Below the pieces are notes generated by a model. That model did no database searches. It saw nothing but the letters and a program-made list of their open reading frames with translations, and had not been told where the DNA came from. Positions 50,298 to 59,048 of a stretch of DNA of 64,000 nt are shown piece by piece. This stretch comes from Streptomyces actuosus. Its GTDB lineage: Bacteria; Actinomycetota; Actinomycetes; Streptomycetales; Streptomycetaceae. The DNA is taken from assembly GCF_016921115.1 (NCBI RefSeq), contig NZ_JAFFZS010000006.1:1-64000 (forward strand), given 5' to 3'. Both the position numbers and the translations under genes were made by a program. Each line of letters begins with the position of its first letter. The stretch's first letter is position 1.

Positions 50298-52481
50298 TCA
50301 CGCGCTCCTGTCCCGCGCGCCGGGGTCCGGCACCGCCCAGGGGGCGCCGCCGGAGGTCGCGGGCCGCGGCGTGTCGACCGGGACCACCGGGGCCGCGGGG
50401 GCCGCAGGGGGCGCGGGGGCCGCAGGGGGCGCGGGGGCCGCCGGGAGGTGGGAGCCGTCCGCCTCGTGCAGCCAGCGGCGCAGAACGCGGTGGACCTGCT
50501 CGGCGCCTGCCGGCTCCGTCCCGTCCTCGGCGGGCGGCGACAGGACCAGCGGGGACAGCAGGAACGGCCGGCTCTGGGCACCGCCCAGGCCGCCGTGCGA
50601 GCCGATCTGCTCCTCGAAGGCCAGGACCTCGCCGTCCACGGGGTCGTGGATGGAGTTGACCATGATGTCGGCGGTGTTGGGGAAGGCGTGGGTGCGGCGT
50701 ACGGCGTCGGCGGCGCCCGGCCCGAACGCGCCGAGCGGTCCGGGGTCCTCGTCCAGCCGGTCCAGCGGGACCGCGGCGCCGCGCGCGCCGAGGACGACAC
50801 CGCCGTGCTCCCGGTCGGCGACCAGGAGGAATCCGATGCCGGGATGATCGGCGAGGGTCGCCAGCAGGGCGGGGTGCCGGGCGTCGATCTCCTGCCGGGT
50901 CATGCGGTGCGGCACGTCCGGGAAGGAGACCAGGCCCAGGTTGCCGGAGGCGAGCACGATCGGCTCCGAGCGCCGGGAGGGCCGGTGCCGCTCGCCGCCC
51001 TCCTCGACCGGGCGGCGCAGGGCCGCGCGGACCGCGGACCGGGCCTCCGCACCGCTGTGGGTGCGCTCGGCGCGGCGCGGCACGGGCAGTCCGCACCCGG
51101 CCCGCACCAGGTCGGCGAGGTTCAGGCCGTAGCGGGCGCGGAACGTCTCGCCGGGGCTCTGCCCGTGGTCGGACAGGACGACGATCCGGTAGGGCCGCGG
51201 GGCGTGCTCGGCGACGTTCTCGATCAGTGCCAGTGAGCGGTCCAGTCGCTGCAGCACCTGCGCGGCGTCGCGGCCGGCGGGACCCGAGTGGTGGGCGACC
51301 TCGTCGTAGGCGACGAGGTCGGCGTAGACGGCGGTGCGCCCGGCGAGCATGTCGCCCGTCACGGCGGCCACCACCACGTCGCGTTCCACGACGGTGGCGA
51401 AGGCCCGGACGAGGGGGTAGAGGCCGCCGCGGGAGACGCGCGGGCGCTGTTTCCGCACCCGGGCCCGGGCGGACTGGCCGAGCTCCCGGCAGGCGTCGGC
51501 GACGAAGGACAGCGCGGTGCGCACGGCGTTCGCGGGGTCGGAGAAGTAGGCGAAGTATCCGGCCCGGGACCGGTTGTCCCGGCCGCGGCGGGCGGAGACG
51601 GACAGCACCAGGGCGAGTTCGCCGGCGCCGCCGCTGAAGAGGTTGCCGCGGCTGGCGCCGTCGACGGCGAGCAGCCCGCCGTCCCCGGTGCGCTCGATCG
51701 CGCGCCGCTGGAGTTCGGCGGCGCTGCTGGGCCGGTTGCAGACCATGACCTCGCCGCGGTCCTTCTCGTACCAGCGGAAGGCGGGCACACCGTCGTTGGT
51801 GCCGTGCAGGATGCCGAGCTGGCTGGCGCCGGTCTGGCTGGACCAGTCGGTGCGCCACGGGGTGAGCCGGTGGGTGGCGGCGCGGCCGTCGCCGTCGCCG
51901 AGCCAGCGGGCGACGGTCGGCATCAGCCCGCTGCCGACGGCGTCGAGCAGGACGTCGTGCCCCACCCCGTCGAACTGCACGAAGACCGTGCCGGGGGTGG
52001 AGGCGCACGGCGGGTGGTGGCGGCGCCGGCGGTCGGCGAGCCGGTACAGGCGGCGGCGGTAGGCGTCGTCGTCGCGCACGGCGAGGGCGGCACCGGTCGC
52101 CGAGGCGACCGCGGACATCACCGCGGCGACGATGACGGCGGTCTCGGGGTCGGCCTCGCTGGCGCCGGAGGGGTTGATGCGCAGGGCGACGAGCAGCAGG
52201 GAGCCGTTGAGGAAGAAGACCAGCAGGCCCAGGACGAGCGCCGGCACCAGCAGCAGGAGCCGTACCAGGACGGGCCAGACCAGTGCCGACAGCAGGCCGA
52301 AGGCGCCGGCGCCCAGCGCGGCCGTCACGGCGATGCGGGTGGCGCTGTCGCCGTCGGGGGACTGGAGCTGGAAGTCCGGCAGGAGTCCGGCGAGGACCAG
52401 CATGGTGACCGTGGACACCGCCCACACCGCGACGCTCCGCCCTATCTGCCCGGCGATCCGCCGCCAACGCCCTGCGCCCAC
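50298..52481 (-). CDS. Membrane-anchored alkaline-phosphatase-superfamily protein with holin-like N-terminus
   Basis: The product has 727 residues. Four hydrophobic segments (about 17-35, 50-68, 72-100 and 112-135) match the 4-TM phage-holin superfamily IV domain seen in actinobacteria. From about residue 165 comes an alkaline-phosphatase/nucleotide-pyrophosphatase fold: Asp171 in VFVQFDGVGHDVLL, the nucleophile region WRTDWSSQTGASQLGIL, DLVAYDEVAHHSGP and VVLSDHGQSPGETF, all metal-binding motifs. It probably hydrolyses a phosphodiester or phosphate ester at the membrane. The C-terminal 40 residues are an Ala/Pro repeat. The substrate is unknown. Confidence 0.8.
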   Translation of the reverse strand: MGAGRWRRIAGQIGRSVAVWAVSTVTMLVLAGLLPDFQLQSPDGDSATRIAVTAALGAGAFGLLSALVWPVLVRLLLLVPALVLGLLVFFLNGSLLLVALRINPSGASEADPETAVIVAAVMSAVASATGAALAVRDDDAYRRRLYRLADRRRRHHPPCASTPGTVFVQFDGVGHDVLLDAVGSGLMPTVARWLGDGDGRAATHRLTPWRTDWSSQTGASQLGILHGTNDGVPAFRWYEKDRGEVMVCNRPSSAAELQRRAIERTGDGGLLAVDGASRGNLFSGGAGELALVLSVSARRGRDNRSRAGYFAYFSDPANAVRTALSFVADACRELGQSARARVRKQRPRVSRGGLYPLVRAFATVVERDVVVAAVTGDMLAGRTAVYADLVAYDEVAHHSGPAGRDAAQVLQRLDRSLALIENVAEHAPRPYRIVVLSDHGQSPGETFRARYGLNLADLVRAGCGLPVPRRAERTHSGAEARSAVRAALRRPVEEGGERHRPSRRSEPIVLASGNLGLVSFPDVPHRMTRQEIDARHPALLATLADHPGIGFLLVADREHGGVVLGARGAAVPLDRLDEDPGPLGAFGPGAADAVRRTHAFPNTADIMVNSIHDPVDGEVLAFEEQIGSHGGLGGAQSRPFLLSPLVLSPPAEDGTEPAGAEQVHRVLRRWLHEADGSHLPAAPAPPAAPAPPAAPAAPVVPVDTPRPATSGGAPWAVPDPGARDRSA

Positions 52482-52776
52482 GCTGTGCCCACCTCACGTC
52501 CCGGCCCGCCCCCCGCAAACGGGTCTGGCTCCACCCTGTCACACGCCGGGGAACGGGTACGGTCCCGTCGCACGGCCGGGGAGCGGCACGGGCCCGCGGT
52601 GGCCGCCGCCGGTCCGGGCGGGGCCGGGTCCGCGGACGGGGCGGGCGGGACTGCGGTGCCGGACGGGCCCCACGGCGGACGGGGCCCGCGGCAGCGCTCC
52701 GGGCGGACGGGGCCAGCGGGACGGGCACCGGCGGGCAGGAGCGGGCGGCACCGGCCGCGGGTGCTGCGGGCGGTGG

Positions 52777-53178
52777 CTACCTGCCGTCGTATCCGGCCGT
52801 GGGCATGGACAGCCGCCGGTGCACGCAGGCCTTCATCCGGGCGTCGTAGGACGGCTCCGCGCAGCCCACCGTCTCCACCCGCACCCCGCGCCGGACGCAC
52901 TCCTCGGTGAACGCCTCCACGGAGGCGAGGGCGCTCTCCAGCACCCGGCGGCTGGGCGCCACGAAGACGTCGATGCCGGACCGGACGCCGTCCCACAGCG
53001 CACCGTGGTCGGGGCGCAGTCCGCTGACGAGCAGTTCGCGGCTGACGACGTACCCGCGTTCGGCGGCCCAGCGGGCGCAGATGGCGTGCTGGCTGCGGGA
53101 GTCCACCAGGAACGGGTCGCTGTCCAGTGCCTCCAGCGGCGTCAGACTCGCGATCGCCGTGACGCGGACCGGTCCCAT
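52777..53178 (-). CDS. Small protein with a resolvase-like fold lacking the catalytic serine motif
   Basis: The product has 133 residues, ATG at 53178 with GAGGGG upstream. The order of conserved elements resembles the N-terminal domain of serine recombinases: SRSQHAICARWAAERGYVVS, GVRSGIDVFVAPSRRVLESA and VEAFTEECVRRGVRVETVG correspond to the Q...C..A...G, D.vvv....R and l..f...l...gv.v.t pattern. However, the RVS motif carrying the nucleophile is absent; the N-terminus reads VRVTAIASLTPLEALD. It also lacks a DNA-binding domain. It is therefore not an active recombinase. I do not recognise a functional family. Confidence 0.6.
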   Translation of the reverse strand: MGPVRVTAIASLTPLEALDSDPFLVDSRSQHAICARWAAERGYVVSRELLVSGLRPDHGALWDGVRSGIDVFVAPSRRVLESALASVEAFTEECVRRGVRVETVGCAEPSYDARMKACVHRRLSMPTAGYDGR

Positions 53179-53261
53179 GGCGTTCCCCTCACCTCCGGGT
53201 TTCGCCGCCGACCCTACTCCTGCCCGTAGGCTTCGGGGAGTCGCGCGAAGGAGGCAAAGGG

Positions 53262-54035
53262 GTGCCGGTGGAGATCACCTGGTGGGGGCACGCCACCTGC
53301 ACGGTCGAGGATTCGGACGTCCGTGTGCTCACCGATCCTCTGTTCGCCCGCAGGCTGGCCCATCTCAGGCGCCGCCGCGGGCCGGTACCGCCGCCGCGGG
53401 CCCGGCACGCGGACGTCGTGCTGGTCTCGCACCTGCACGCCGACCACCTCCACGTGCCCTCGCTGGAGACCCTCGCTCCGGGCACGCGCCTGATCGTGCC
53501 CCGGGGTGCGCCCCTCGCCGTGCCGGGCCTGCGGCGCCTGAAGCACCTGCGGTTGCACGAGGTGGAGCCCGGCGACGTGACGGCGGTCGGCGATGTGCTG
53601 GTGCGTGCCGTTCCGGCCCGGCACGACGGGCGGCGGCTGCCGGTCGGGCCGCAGCGCTCCCCCGCGCTCGGGTACGTCGTGGAGGGCGAGGCACGCACCT
53701 ACTTCGCCGGGGACACCGGGCTGTTCGCGTCGATGGCCGAGGAGGTCGGGCCGATCGACGTGGCACTGCTGCCGGTGGGCGGCTGGGGACCGTACCTCGG
53801 CGACGGGCACCTGGACGCGGGGCGCGCGGCGCAGGCACTGGCCCGGCTCGCGCCGCGCAGCGCGGTACCGGTGCACTACGGCACGTACTGGCCGATCGGG
53901 ATGAGCGCGGTGCGCCCCCACGAGTTCCACTCCCCGGGCGACGAGTTCGTCCGGCTGGCCGCCGAGCGGACGCCGGCGGTGGCCGTGCACCGGCTGGGGC
54001 ACGGGGAGAGCGTCCGCCCGGAGGTGACCCGGTGA
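53262..54035 (+). CDS. Metallo-beta-lactamase-fold hydrolase
   Basis: The product has 257 residues from the GTG at 53262 with a GAAGGAGG site. The zinc motif is H57-L-H-A-D-H62 in VLVSHLHADHLHVP. The second His-Asp set is in TYFAGDTGLFASMAE and the last His in AVPVHYGTYWPIG. This is the UlaG/NAPE-PLD-like branch (ITWWGHATCTVE at the N-terminus). Substrate unknown. Its stop overlaps the start of the DedA-like gene (GTGA), so both are co-translated. A related MBL gene lies at 54803-55948 on the other strand. Confidence 0.9.
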   Translation: MPVEITWWGHATCTVEDSDVRVLTDPLFARRLAHLRRRRGPVPPPRARHADVVLVSHLHADHLHVPSLETLAPGTRLIVPRGAPLAVPGLRRLKHLRLHEVEPGDVTAVGDVLVRAVPARHDGRRLPVGPQRSPALGYVVEGEARTYFAGDTGLFASMAEEVGPIDVALLPVGGWGPYLGDGHLDAGRAAQALARLAPRSAVPVHYGTYWPIGMSAVRPHEFHSPGDEFVRLAAERTPAVAVHRLGHGESVRPEVTR

Positions 54036-54658
54036 CGCTGCTGGCCCACGCGCTGTCCGCGGCGCGCTCCACGGTGCCGCCCGAGTCGACCCAGCAGGCG
54101 ATCGGCTATCCGACGCTGTTCCTGCTGGTGCTGATCGGCGCGCTGGTGCCGGTGGTGCCGACGGGGGCGCTGGTGAGTTCCGCGGCCGTGGTGGCCGTGC
54201 ACCAGACGGCGCCGTTCGCGCTGGCACTGGTGTTCGTGACGGCGTCGCTGGCCGCCTTCTGCGGAGACGCGGCGCTGTACGCGCTGGGGCGGCACGGCAT
54301 GGGTTCGAAGAACGGCTCGCGCTGGCTGGAGGCGATCCGGGCGCGGGCGCCGGAGGAGCGGCTCTCCCGGGCCCAGGCCAGGCTCGCCGAGCACGGGGTG
54401 GCGGTGCTGGTGCTGTCCCGGCTGGTGCCGGCCGGCCGGATCCCGATCATGCTGGCGTGCCTGCTGGCGCAGTGGCCACTGCGGACGTTCGCCCGTGGCA
54501 ACCTGCCCGCCTGCCTGGCATGGGCGGTGACGTACCAGCTGATCGGCATCCTCGGGGGTTCCCTGTTCCCCCGGCCGTGGCAGGGCGTGGTCGCGGCGGT
54601 CGCGGTGGCGCTGCTGATCAGCGGCGCGCCCGCCCTGTGGAGGCGCCTGCGCGGGTGA
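54032..54658 (+). CDS. DedA-family (VTT domain) membrane protein
   Basis: The product has 208 residues from the GTG at 54032. Four to five hydrophobic segments and the conserved block FCGDAALYALGRHG, followed later by VLSRLVPAGRIPIMLACLLA, match DedA/VTT proteins, which flip phospholipids or undecaprenyl-phosphate across the membrane. The Arg in SRLVPAGR and the acidic residue in the first re-entrant loop are present. Coupling to an MBL hydrolase suggests a lipid-related joint role, perhaps phospholipid hydrolysis and transbilayer movement; this is inference. Confidence 0.82.
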   Translation: MTLLAHALSAARSTVPPESTQQAIGYPTLFLLVLIGALVPVVPTGALVSSAAVVAVHQTAPFALALVFVTASLAAFCGDAALYALGRHGMGSKNGSRWLEAIRARAPEERLSRAQARLAEHGVAVLVLSRLVPAGRIPIMLACLLAQWPLRTFARGNLPACLAWAVTYQLIGILGGSLFPRPWQGVVAAVAVALLISGAPALWRRLRG

Positions 54659-54802
54659 GGTGCCCCGATGCAGGGCGGCTGCCGTGCGCGGGGTGCCGCG
54701 TGCGGGCGGTGGTCTCGTCCCGGGTGGTCGGCCGCCGGCCCGTTCCACGGCCGGTCCGGCCGGGAGCCCGGTGCGCGTCCGGCCCGTTCGGCCGGTGGCC
54801 CG

Positions 54803-55948
54803 TCAGGGCCCGCCCAGCACCCGTGAGGCCCCGACCGGCAGGTCCCACAGGTCGTCGCGGTCCAGCCCCGCCGCCTGCCAGGCCGCCCGCACCCGGGTGA
54901 GGGGTTCCAGGACGGGCTCGGCGGAGAGGACGAACGTGCCCCAGTGCATCGGTGCCATGCGCCGGGCCCCCAGGTCCTGGGCCGCCTGGACCGCCTCCTC
55001 CGGATCGCAGTGGACGTCGCTGAGCCACCAGCGCGGGTCGTAGGCCCCGATGGGCAGGAGCGCGAGGTCGATGCCGGGATGGCGTCGGCCGATGCGGTCG
55101 AACCAGTGGCCGTAGCCGGTGTCGCCGGCGAAGTGGACGCGCTGTCCGTCGGGAGCGGTGATCACCCAGCCGCCCCAGAGGGAGCGGCAGGTGTCGGTGA
55201 GGGTCCGCTTGGACCAGTGGTGGGCGGGGACGAAGTCGAAGCGGACGCAGGCCGGCCGTCCCCCGCGTTCCCCGGCCGGGGTCTCCGCCGCCGCCCCCCT
55301 GGCCGCCAGTTCGGCACCCTCCCACCAGTCCAGTTCGGTGACGCGGGTGAACCGGCGGCGGTGGAACCAGCGGCCGAGGCCGGCCGGTACGAACACGGCG
55401 GTGTGGCGCGGGAGCCGGCGCAGGGTGGGGGCGTCGAGGTGGTCGTAGTGGTTGTGACTGATGACGACGGCGTCGACGGGCGGCAGCGCGCTCCAGGCGA
55501 CGCCGACGGGAGTGATGCGGGCGGGGGTGCCGAGGATGCGGCGGGACCACACCGGGTCGGTCAGGACGGTGAGCCCCCCGATGCGGATGACCCAGCTGGC
55601 GTGCCCGGCCCAGGTGACGGCGACGGTGCGGGCGTCGACGGACGGCAGCGGGCCCGGCTCGAACGGCAGCCGGGGGATGTCGGCCAGGCCCTCCTCGCCG
55701 GGGCGCACGGACCCCTCGCAGGCGAAGCGGGCGAGCGCCTTGAGGCCGGGCAGCGGCGCGGTCAGCCGGTCGTGGAAGGTCCGTGGCCACACCCGCCGTT
55801 CGCCCAGCGGACGCGGGTCGGCGAGCGGGGGTGCCGCGGGTGCGAGGGGGGCCGCGGTGCCCACCGGGCGGGTCGCCGCTCCCGTCGTGGCGGCGGACGC
55901 GGCCCCGGCGGTGGCCGTCGGGCTGTTCGACTCGGACTTCTGCGTCAT
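54803..55948 (-). CDS. NAPE-PLD-like metallo-beta-lactamase-fold hydrolase
   Basis: The product has 381 residues. After an Ala/Pro-rich N-terminal tail (1-45) the MBL domain carries H165-N-H-Y-D169-H170 in VVISHNHYDHLDAPTLRRLP, RFDFVPAHHWSKR, VHFAGDTGYGHWFDRIG and MHWGTFVLSAEP. The VTWAGHASWVIRIGGLTVLT block is typical of NAPE-PLD/RomA-like phosphodiesterases acting on lipids. Its ATG overlaps the stop of the upstream aminotransferase-fold gene (ATGA), so the two are co-translated. Substrate unknown. Confidence 0.9.
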   Translation of the reverse strand: MTQKSESNSPTATAGAASAATTGAATRPVGTAAPLAPAAPPLADPRPLGERRVWPRTFHDRLTAPLPGLKALARFACEGSVRPGEEGLADIPRLPFEPGPLPSVDARTVAVTWAGHASWVIRIGGLTVLTDPVWSRRILGTPARITPVGVAWSALPPVDAVVISHNHYDHLDAPTLRRLPRHTAVFVPAGLGRWFHRRRFTRVTELDWWEGAELAARGAAAETPAGERGGRPACVRFDFVPAHHWSKRTLTDTCRSLWGGWVITAPDGQRVHFAGDTGYGHWFDRIGRRHPGIDLALLPIGAYDPRWWLSDVHCDPEEAVQAAQDLGARRMAPMHWGTFVLSAEPVLEPLTRVRAAWQAAGLDRDDLWDLPVGASRVLGGP

Positions 55949-57192
55949 CGAAGAGGCTCCCGTCGCTGGGCGTCGTCACGGAGATCGTCGAAGACCGACC
56001 TCACCGTGTTCAGGGCGCGGCGCACATGCGGCAGGTCCAGCGGGGCGGCCGAGGTGAGGCATTGCGCGCGCTCGGCGTCCGTGCCGCCGAGCAGCGGGCC
56101 GGTGGAGAGGCGTACGCGCAGGGCCCCGAGGTCGTCGCCGAAGCGGTGGCCGCCGGGTGCGGGCATGCCGAGGCGCGCGGTCAGGAAGTCCTCCAGTTCC
56201 TGTGCGTCGCCCACTCCGTGGCAGGACAGGGCGGGTCGGAGCGGGCCGAGGTCGGTGTACAGGTGGCGGCCGGCCCTCGGGGGGCGGGCCAGCGCGCCCG
56301 CGGCCACCACGGCGGCCTGCACGGCGACCGCCACCCGGGCGTGGAGGCCCACGGAAGCGGCCACCCGCGCGGTGACGGCCTCGGGCTCGGTCAGCGCGTG
56401 GACCGCCACCGCGGCGACGGGCACGGCCACGCGGGCGCCGAGCGCGGTGAGGACGTCGAGCACGCGTGCGTGGAGGCCGTCGCCGTGGCCGTTCGCGGGG
56501 AAACGGACGACGGCGGCGGGCCAGCCGACCGGCAGCAGGGCGCCGGCGAGGTCGGAGACGACGGTGACCCGCTCGGGCAGCATCTCGGCAGGGCTCAGCA
56601 GCACGGTGTCGTGGGGGCGGTGCAGGGTGTCGCGCCAGGTCTCGTCGCTGACCAGGTGCAGGCCCTCGCCGGCGGCGGCCTCGACGGTCTCGTGCAGCAC
56701 CTCGGGCGGCGCGACGGTGGCCGTGGGGTCGTCGGCGACGGACAGCACCAGCAGCCGCGGGTCGCCGCCCTCGGCGCGCACCCGGCGCACCGTCTCCAGC
56801 AGCGCGTACGGGTCGGGCACACCACCGCACTCGGCGGGCGTCGCCACATGGAAGACGCGTCTGCCCAGCAGACGCGCGCAGGGCGCCCACCAGGCGGCGC
56901 ACGGACGCGGCACCAGCACGTCTCCGCCGAGCGCGGCGGTCAGGGCCAGCAGCAGCGCGGGGGCACCCGGGGCGGCGGCCACCCGGTCGGGCTCGGCGGG
57001 CAGCCCCCGGCGGGCGAACCAGCCGCAGGCGGCGTCCAGCAGGGCTCTGCCCCCGCCGACCGGCTCGGCCTCGGCACGGCTCGCCGCGGCGGCGACCACG
57101 GCGGTCAGCTCGGGCAGCACGGGGAGCCCGTCGCCGGGGAGGGGAGGCCCGTAGCGAACGGGCCCGTGGCCTTCGGGGTCCGTTCGCCGCAT
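55945..57192 (-). CDS. Aminotransferase-fold protein without the PLP lysine
   Basis: The product has 415 residues from the ATG at 57192 with GGAGG five bases upstream. It has the layout of class I/II aminotransferases: VLSVADDPTATVAPPEVL for the NPTG region, LVSDETWRDTLHRP for the SDEIY region, and ALRVRLSTGPLLGG for the C-terminal substrate Arg. At the cofactor site the family consensus SGLSKSLALGGWRLG is replaced by SDLAGALLPVGWPAA. Gly217 stands where the Schiff-base lysine should be and Pro225 where the phosphate-binding Arg should be. It is probably not a PLP enzyme in the usual sense. The frame is intact and translationally coupled to an MBL gene. Confidence 0.75.
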   Translation of the reverse strand: MRRTDPEGHGPVRYGPPLPGDGLPVLPELTAVVAAAASRAEAEPVGGGRALLDAACGWFARRGLPAEPDRVAAAPGAPALLLALTAALGGDVLVPRPCAAWWAPCARLLGRRVFHVATPAECGGVPDPYALLETVRRVRAEGGDPRLLVLSVADDPTATVAPPEVLHETVEAAAGEGLHLVSDETWRDTLHRPHDTVLLSPAEMLPERVTVVSDLAGALLPVGWPAAVVRFPANGHGDGLHARVLDVLTALGARVAVPVAAVAVHALTEPEAVTARVAASVGLHARVAVAVQAAVVAAGALARPPRAGRHLYTDLGPLRPALSCHGVGDAQELEDFLTARLGMPAPGGHRFGDDLGALRVRLSTGPLLGGTDAERAQCLTSAAPLDLPHVRRALNTVRSVFDDLRDDAQRREPLR

Positions 57193-57327
57193 GCCTGCCT
57201 CCACCCGGACCCAGGAGCCCGCCGTCGCCGCCTGGATCTTCGTCGGTCTTCGGTCGATCTTCCGTCCCTCGGAATCGGAGTACCCACGGACCCCGTGCGC
57301 CATGGGCGCCCGCACGGGTCGCCCGGG

Positions 57328-57981
57328 TCACACCCGCCGACCGTGCCGGTCGGAGTGCCCCTGGCGCAGCCGGTGCACGGCGGCGCCGGCCGCGCCCGCG
57401 ACGAGCACCCCTCCGGCGACCAGGGCGGGCACGGAACCGGTGAAGGCGCCCCCCTCGCCCGCCCGTACGCCGTGCTGGATCACCGGGCCGCCGCAGGGAG
57501 TGACGTGCGGCTCGGGGCAGGGTGACGGGGTGCCGCGGTGGGCGGCTCCGCGGGCGACGTCGAAGGTGGCGCTCCACGGCCCGTCCTGCCCGCCGGGGGG
57601 TGCGGGGCAGTCGCCGTCGACGGTCCACGCCGTGTCCGGCCCGGTCCCGTCGACTCCCTCGAAGTCATCGGGCGGGGAGATGCGGGCGGTGCCGCGGTAG
57701 GCGGGCCCACCGGCGGCGCGATCCCCCTCCCCGGGCACCTTCTGCAGGTGGACGGTGCCCTCGTCGAAGGCCGGGGAGGTCGCCTCCAGGGTCTCCGGCG
57801 CGGTCCCGTCCGGGGCGTCGCAGGAGACGGAGCCGGTGACCGCTCCGCCCGGCTGCACCGACCCCGGGGCGACCTCGGCGGCCGGCCCGGCAGCGGGCTC
57901 GGCGGCTCCCTGCGGCGCGACGGCCGCCACCGCGGCCCCGCTGAGCAGGACGACGGCCAGGACACGGGAGGTGCGGCGCAT
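57328..57981 (-). CDS. Secreted, membrane-anchored protein of unknown function
   Basis: The product has 217 residues, ATG at 57981 with AAGGAG upstream. It has an N-terminal signal peptide (RVLAVVLLSGAAVAAVAPQG, cleavage near residue 28), an extracytoplasmic domain with paired cysteines (SVSCDAP, GDCPAPPG, SPCPEPHVTPCGG), and a C-terminal hydrophobic segment (ALVAGGVLVAGAAGAAVHRL) followed by basic residues. The domain has the look of an Ig-like or beta-sandwich surface protein common in Streptomyces. Not recognised further. It lies upstream of the aminotransferase-fold gene on the same strand but 135 bp away. Confidence 0.75.
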   Translation of the reverse strand: MRRTSRVLAVVLLSGAAVAAVAPQGAAEPAAGPAAEVAPGSVQPGGAVTGSVSCDAPDGTAPETLEATSPAFDEGTVHLQKVPGEGDRAAGGPAYRGTARISPPDDFEGVDGTGPDTAWTVDGDCPAPPGGQDGPWSATFDVARGAAHRGTPSPCPEPHVTPCGGPVIQHGVRAGEGGAFTGSVPALVAGGVLVAGAAGAAVHRLRQGHSDRHGRRV

Positions 57982-58570
57982 GGGACGGGCTCCTTCCGGG
58001 CGGCACGGCGTGTGCGTGCCCCCGCGGACATCACAGCCCGCCGGGCGCTGAGGCGCGCGCGGCCGTCCCCCATTGGCGGGACGAACGCGGCCGACCGGGT
58101 GACGGGGGGGACGCGCCGCGGCCGATGGAAGGTGCCCGGCGATCCGGTCGGCGTCGGCGGTCCGCGCGGACGGCCCGCTCGGGTGGCGCTTCGCGGCCCG
58201 GTCCCGGCGGCGGTGCCGCCCGGGGTGCGGACGCGCGCGGCGAGGGCGGGGGCGTCGTGGTGCGGGCGTCCTCGGGCCCTGCCACGTCCGCAGCCGTGTG
58301 GTGGCCGCCCGGTGCCCCAGGGGGTTCGGACGGAGCGTCGCCGGGAGCGCGAACCGGTCCGGGCAAGGCCCATAGCGGGCGCGGCCGGCCGCGAAAGGGT
58401 GCGGAGGCGCCCGCGATCCGACCGGGGGCGCCGCTCCCGCCCGCGCGGGCGGGAGCGGCGCGAGGTTTCCACCCGGCGTCCGCGGTGACCCGTCAGGCCC
58501 CGGCCGCGCCGGTGTCGCCGCCGGTCCGCCGGGTACGCAGGGGGGCACGTTCGAGGATCTGGAGGGAGAC
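57982..58570. other. Divergent intergenic region containing a large palindrome
   Basis: About 590 bp between the secreted-protein gene and the DUF2795 gene. Open frames here are low-complexity Pro/Arg/Gly and not supported. A 34-bp perfect palindrome is present at 58428-58461. Confidence 0.5.
58428..58461. repeat. 34-bp perfect palindrome
   Basis: The half GCGCCGCTCCCGCCCGC (58428-58444) is followed directly by its exact reverse complement (58445-58461). It starts 143 bp upstream of the DUF2795 start. It may be a terminator-like hairpin of an unseen transcript, a protein-binding site or a cruciform-forming sequence. Confidence 0.8.
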
Positions 58571-58966
58571 ATGCAGCGAGGCAGCGACCGGATGAGCGTG
58601 TACCGCGACGAGGAGAGGAAGCACGAACTGCAGGGCCTGCTCCGCTCGGGCCACCCCACGCGCGTGGAGGAGTGGCACGACCCGGAGCCGGCCGCCGAGG
58701 ACGACCCGCAGGTCTGGGGCGGCCCCGTGACGCCCGGCGCGGGGGGAGCGCCCCTGGAGGCGGTGCGGCTGGAGCTGGCCCGGATCCTGGGCCGCAGCGC
58801 CTTCCCGGCCGACGCGGCACGGCTGGCCGGCGTCCTGCACAGCAGGAACGCGCCGGACGCGCTCGTCGAGGCGCTCCGGACACTGCCGCGCCGGGAGCGC
58901 TACGGCAACGTGCAGGAGCTGGCCGAGGCGGTCACGGGAACGGCACGACGGCAGGGCGGCCGGTGA
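58571..58966 (+). CDS. DUF2795 domain protein
   Basis: The product has 131 residues with GGAGGGAG before the ATG. The C-terminal half, from about residue 62, resembles DUF2795: LARILGRSAFPADAARLAGVLHSRNAPDALVEALRTLP and the NVQELAEAV end. The N-terminal half is charged, with many Glu/Arg. The family is small, helical and of unknown function; members occur in stress-related clusters. It precedes a DJ-1-like gene by about 80 bp on the same strand and may be co-transcribed. Confidence 0.75.
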   Translation: MQRGSDRMSVYRDEERKHELQGLLRSGHPTRVEEWHDPEPAAEDDPQVWGGPVTPGAGGAPLEAVRLELARILGRSAFPADAARLAGVLHSRNAPDALVEALRTLPRRERYGNVQELAEAVTGTARRQGGR

Positions 58967-59048
58967 GCTCGATGCGACGACGCCGGCAGCCGCATCGACA
59001 GGGCCGCGGCCGGGACACCGGGCGGCACGAACCGCCGGAGGGCCGATC

